Shown here: piece by piece, positions 4,387 to 6,273 of the stretch
How the letters are laid out: each line of letters opens with the position of its first letter
Position numbering within the stretch: the first letter of the stretch is position 1
Assembly: GCA_002402085.1 (NCBI GenBank)
Contig: NVVB01000016.1
Coordinates: 40,697-46,969, forward strand
DNA from: Gammaproteobacteria bacterium
GTDB lineage: Bacteria > Pseudomonadota > Gammaproteobacteria > Pseudomonadales > UBA3067
Direction: 5' to 3'
Length of the DNA stretch: 6,273 bases
Program-made: the position numbers and the translations under genes
The notes under the pieces: model-generated
Databases searched by the model: none
Seen by the model: only the letters and a program-made list of their open reading frames with translations
What the model was told of the DNA's origin: nothing

Positions 4387-6273
4387 TTAAACCCTAAACT
4401 TATTAATCAATTTTTCCAGCGCTTCTGCTTGATGTGCAATAAGTTTGCCTGTGGCGGCCGTGTTAACCGAGATGTCAGTGGTTACTTTTGCGATACCGCT
4501 GACCGCGTCCGTGTTTTCGCTAATTTTTTGAGCCACAATACCCTGTGCTTGAGTATTCTCAGAAATCTCCATATTTTTCTCAGTGATCGCTTCCAAATGG
4601 TGCGACATAGTATCCAAGGTCACTTGTAATTTTTCCACCTCTTCAACGGCAACATTCGCTTCATTCACGCCCCCTTGAGCAATCCCCACTGCCTGAGCAA
4701 CCCCTTCCTGTAAGGTCGAAATCATGGCGTTGATCTCTTCCGTGGAGGCATGGGTTCTTTGCGCTAACGTACGCACTTCGTCAGCCACCACAGCAAAACC
4801 TCGGCCCTGCTCTCCCGCCCGCGCAGCTTCAATCGCAGCATTTAAGGCCAGGAGATTGGTTTGGTTGGCAATACCCTGAATTACACCTAAAACAGAACCA
4901 ATCTCCTCACTATGCTTTGCAACCGTCTCCAGACCAGAAGATATTTTAAGCACCCCACTTGCGAGATCACGGGTCAATGCAATACTGGTTTTAACCAATG
5001 CTTCCCCAGACTCTCCGACGTCCTGCGCGCTTTTACTGGCAATCACAGATTGTTCCGAGCTTTCGGCCACCTGCTTTATACTGGCAACTAACTGGCTCGC
5101 AGCGCCCCCCACCTTATTAGTTTCTTTCTGCTGGTCAGAAGCAGAATGCTGCATAGCTTCAGTGGATTTGCTCAGATCAGTGGCCGCCTGCTTAAGCAAA
5201 CCGATCGTGCCACAAAGACTAGAAATGGTACTTTGAAACTGACTGAGAAGGAGGTTGATCGCAACAGCTCCCTGACTTAGCTCATCCTTACTACCCGCCA
5301 CTTTCAGCCGCTGACTCAGATTACCCTCAGACTGAATCTCCGTAACCGTATCCACCAACGCCAAAATAGGCGCGGTAAACGCCTTCGCACACACCACCGC
5401 CACCACAGTAGAGATTCCTGCGGCGATCACCACACACAACAAGCTCAACGCAAAAGTTTGCTTGCCCAGAATAATGCTCGACTCGAATGCTTCCTCTACG
5501 TATATCTCACTGAGAATAACGAATTCTTGGCCACTAATGTCTAATGATGCATACGCCGATAGCACGTCTACGCCATGGTAACCCCGAAAAATACCACTGC
5601 CACTATCGCCAGCGAGTGCGCGTTCAACGCCCTCAGTGTGCACGGGCATTAAACCAATACTGGTTTGCTTGCTTAAAATGCTTTGTTTTTCTGCCTTATT
5701 AAGTTCCGACAAGCCGCTTATCGCGGATTCATAAAGCGCCCAATCCTCCAGTAACAAGCGGCTTTCACTGCGCATTTTTTTATCATTACCCACCAAGTAC
5801 ACTTCACCGGACTTCCCTAAGCCCGACTTTTCCCAGTGCGCGTCATAGGTCATCACCGAATTAATTCGGTCGATAGGCGCTTGAAAAATCAGCACTCCCA
5901 CCTTTTTATTTCGATTAAAAATTGGCGAGGCAATAAACACTGCGGAGTCTTCATAGGAAGGTAGGTAAGGCGCAAAGTCTGTCATGCTTATTTGCCCGGG
6001 CTCAGTCATCGCGTTAGCGAGTTTAAAAGCCTGACCAATACCCGCCTCCGCATAAGGGCCGTCAATCAAGGAGGTCGCGTAATCGGATTCTTTATACACA
6101 CTGTAAACGATGTCACCGGTTTTACTGTCTACCAAGAATATATCGTAGTAACCAAACTTATCTTTATAGTCTCTAATCACCGGATGATAATATTTATGGA
6201 GCGCGGCATATTGACTGCCATCATTAGGCGTCTCTAAAAGGTCTTTTGAACCCAGGGGATTAGGATTTTCAGC
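4387..6273 (-). CDS. Methyl-accepting chemotaxis protein with periplasmic dCache-like sensor (5' truncated)
   Basis: The frame stays open to the window edge, so the true start lies beyond 6273. The GTG at 6180 is internal: the 31 codons before it continue family-like sequence, reading LHKYYHP just before [18 protein letters not shown]. About 628 residues are visible. Layout from the N-terminus: periplasmic sensor of dCache type (6273 to about 5455), with the [15 protein letters not shown] and [11 protein letters not shown] stretches of this receptor group; a second transmembrane helix (about 5383-5454); a HAMP domain (about 5220-5382), with PILALVDTV and EGNLSQRL; then the long coiled-coil signalling domain. 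Its hairpin tip (4753-4872), from [20 protein letters not shown] through [18 protein letters not shown], binds CheA and CheW. The first transmembrane helix is off the window. The C-terminus (LINKFRV) has no NWETF-like CheR/CheB tether. The ligand is unknown. The heme-protein gene follows by 31 bp. Confidence 0.95.
   Translation of the reverse strand, partial: AENPNPLGSKDLLETPNDGSQYAALHKYYHPVIRDYKDKFGYYDIFLVDSKTGDIVYSVYKESDYATSLIDGPYAEAGIGQAFKLANAMTEPGQISMTDFAPYLPSYEDSAVFIASPIFNRNKKVGVLIFQAPIDRINSVMTYDAHWEKSGLGKSGEVYLVGNDKKMRSESRLLLEDWALYESAISGLSELNKAEKQSILSKQTSIGLMPVHTEGVERALAGDSGSGIFRGYHGVDVLSAYASLDISGQEFVILSEIYVEEAFESSIILGKQTFALSLLCVVIAAGISTVVAVVCAKAFTAPILALVDTVTEIQSEGNLSQRLKVAGSKDELSQGAVAINLLLSQFQSTISSLCGTIGLLKQAATDLSKSTEAMQHSASDQQKETNKVGGAASQLVASIKQVAESSEQSVIASKSAQDVGESGEALVKTSIALTRDLASGVLKISSGLETVAKHSEEIGSVLGVIQGIANQTNLLALNAAIEAARAGEQGRGFAVVADEVRTLAQRTHASTEEINAMISTLQEGVAQAVGIAQGGVNEANVAVEEVEKLQVTLDTMSHHLEAITEKNMEISENTQAQGIVAQKISENTDAVSGIAKVTTDISVNTAATGKLIAHQAEALEKLINKFRV

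Overview
The window looks like a chromosomal segment of a gammaproteobacterium, probably a marine, motile, Oceanospirillales-like one. That placement is an inference from the protein families, the moderate GC content and a chemoreceptor of a type common in such bacteria. No rRNA, tRNA, mobile element, CRISPR array or phage gene was seen.

Left part (1-2196, + strand): a molybdenum cofactor block. It holds the C-terminal two thirds of moaD (sulfur carrier subunit of molybdopterin synthase, ending in the functional Gly-Gly), moaE (catalytic subunit, with an unusual His/Asp/Glu/Gln-rich tail), and a MoeB-type MoaD-activating enzyme fused to a short rhodanese-like domain. A BolA-family gene follows on the same strand. 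Together MoaD, MoaE and the MoeB-rhodanese protein make up the step that turns cyclic pyranopterin monophosphate into molybdopterin: MoeB adenylates the MoaD C-terminus, a sulfur donor thiolates it, and the MoaD-MoaE complex inserts the dithiolene sulfurs. Both larger gaps in this block carry short A/C-rich 9-bp tandem repeats.

Middle part (2238-3218, - strand): a zinc-independent, quinone-oxidoreductase-like medium-chain dehydrogenase, convergent with bolA and with its own strong ribosome binding site. Behind it lies about 400 bp of non-coding, AT-rich sequence (3219-3623) with several copies of a GGGCTTAG-like motif and short inverted repeats, function unknown.

Right part (3624-6273, - strand): a two-gene sensory unit. 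The upstream gene is a methyl-accepting chemotaxis protein with a periplasmic sensor, HAMP and signalling domain; its 5' end lies beyond the window. Only 31 bp downstream of it is a predicted exported single-heme c-type protein of the DUF3365/Tll0287-like type. The close spacing suggests co-transcription and possibly a chemoreceptor working with a separate periplasmic heme protein. That pairing is the most interesting lead here. No wholly new system can be demonstrated from the sequence alone.
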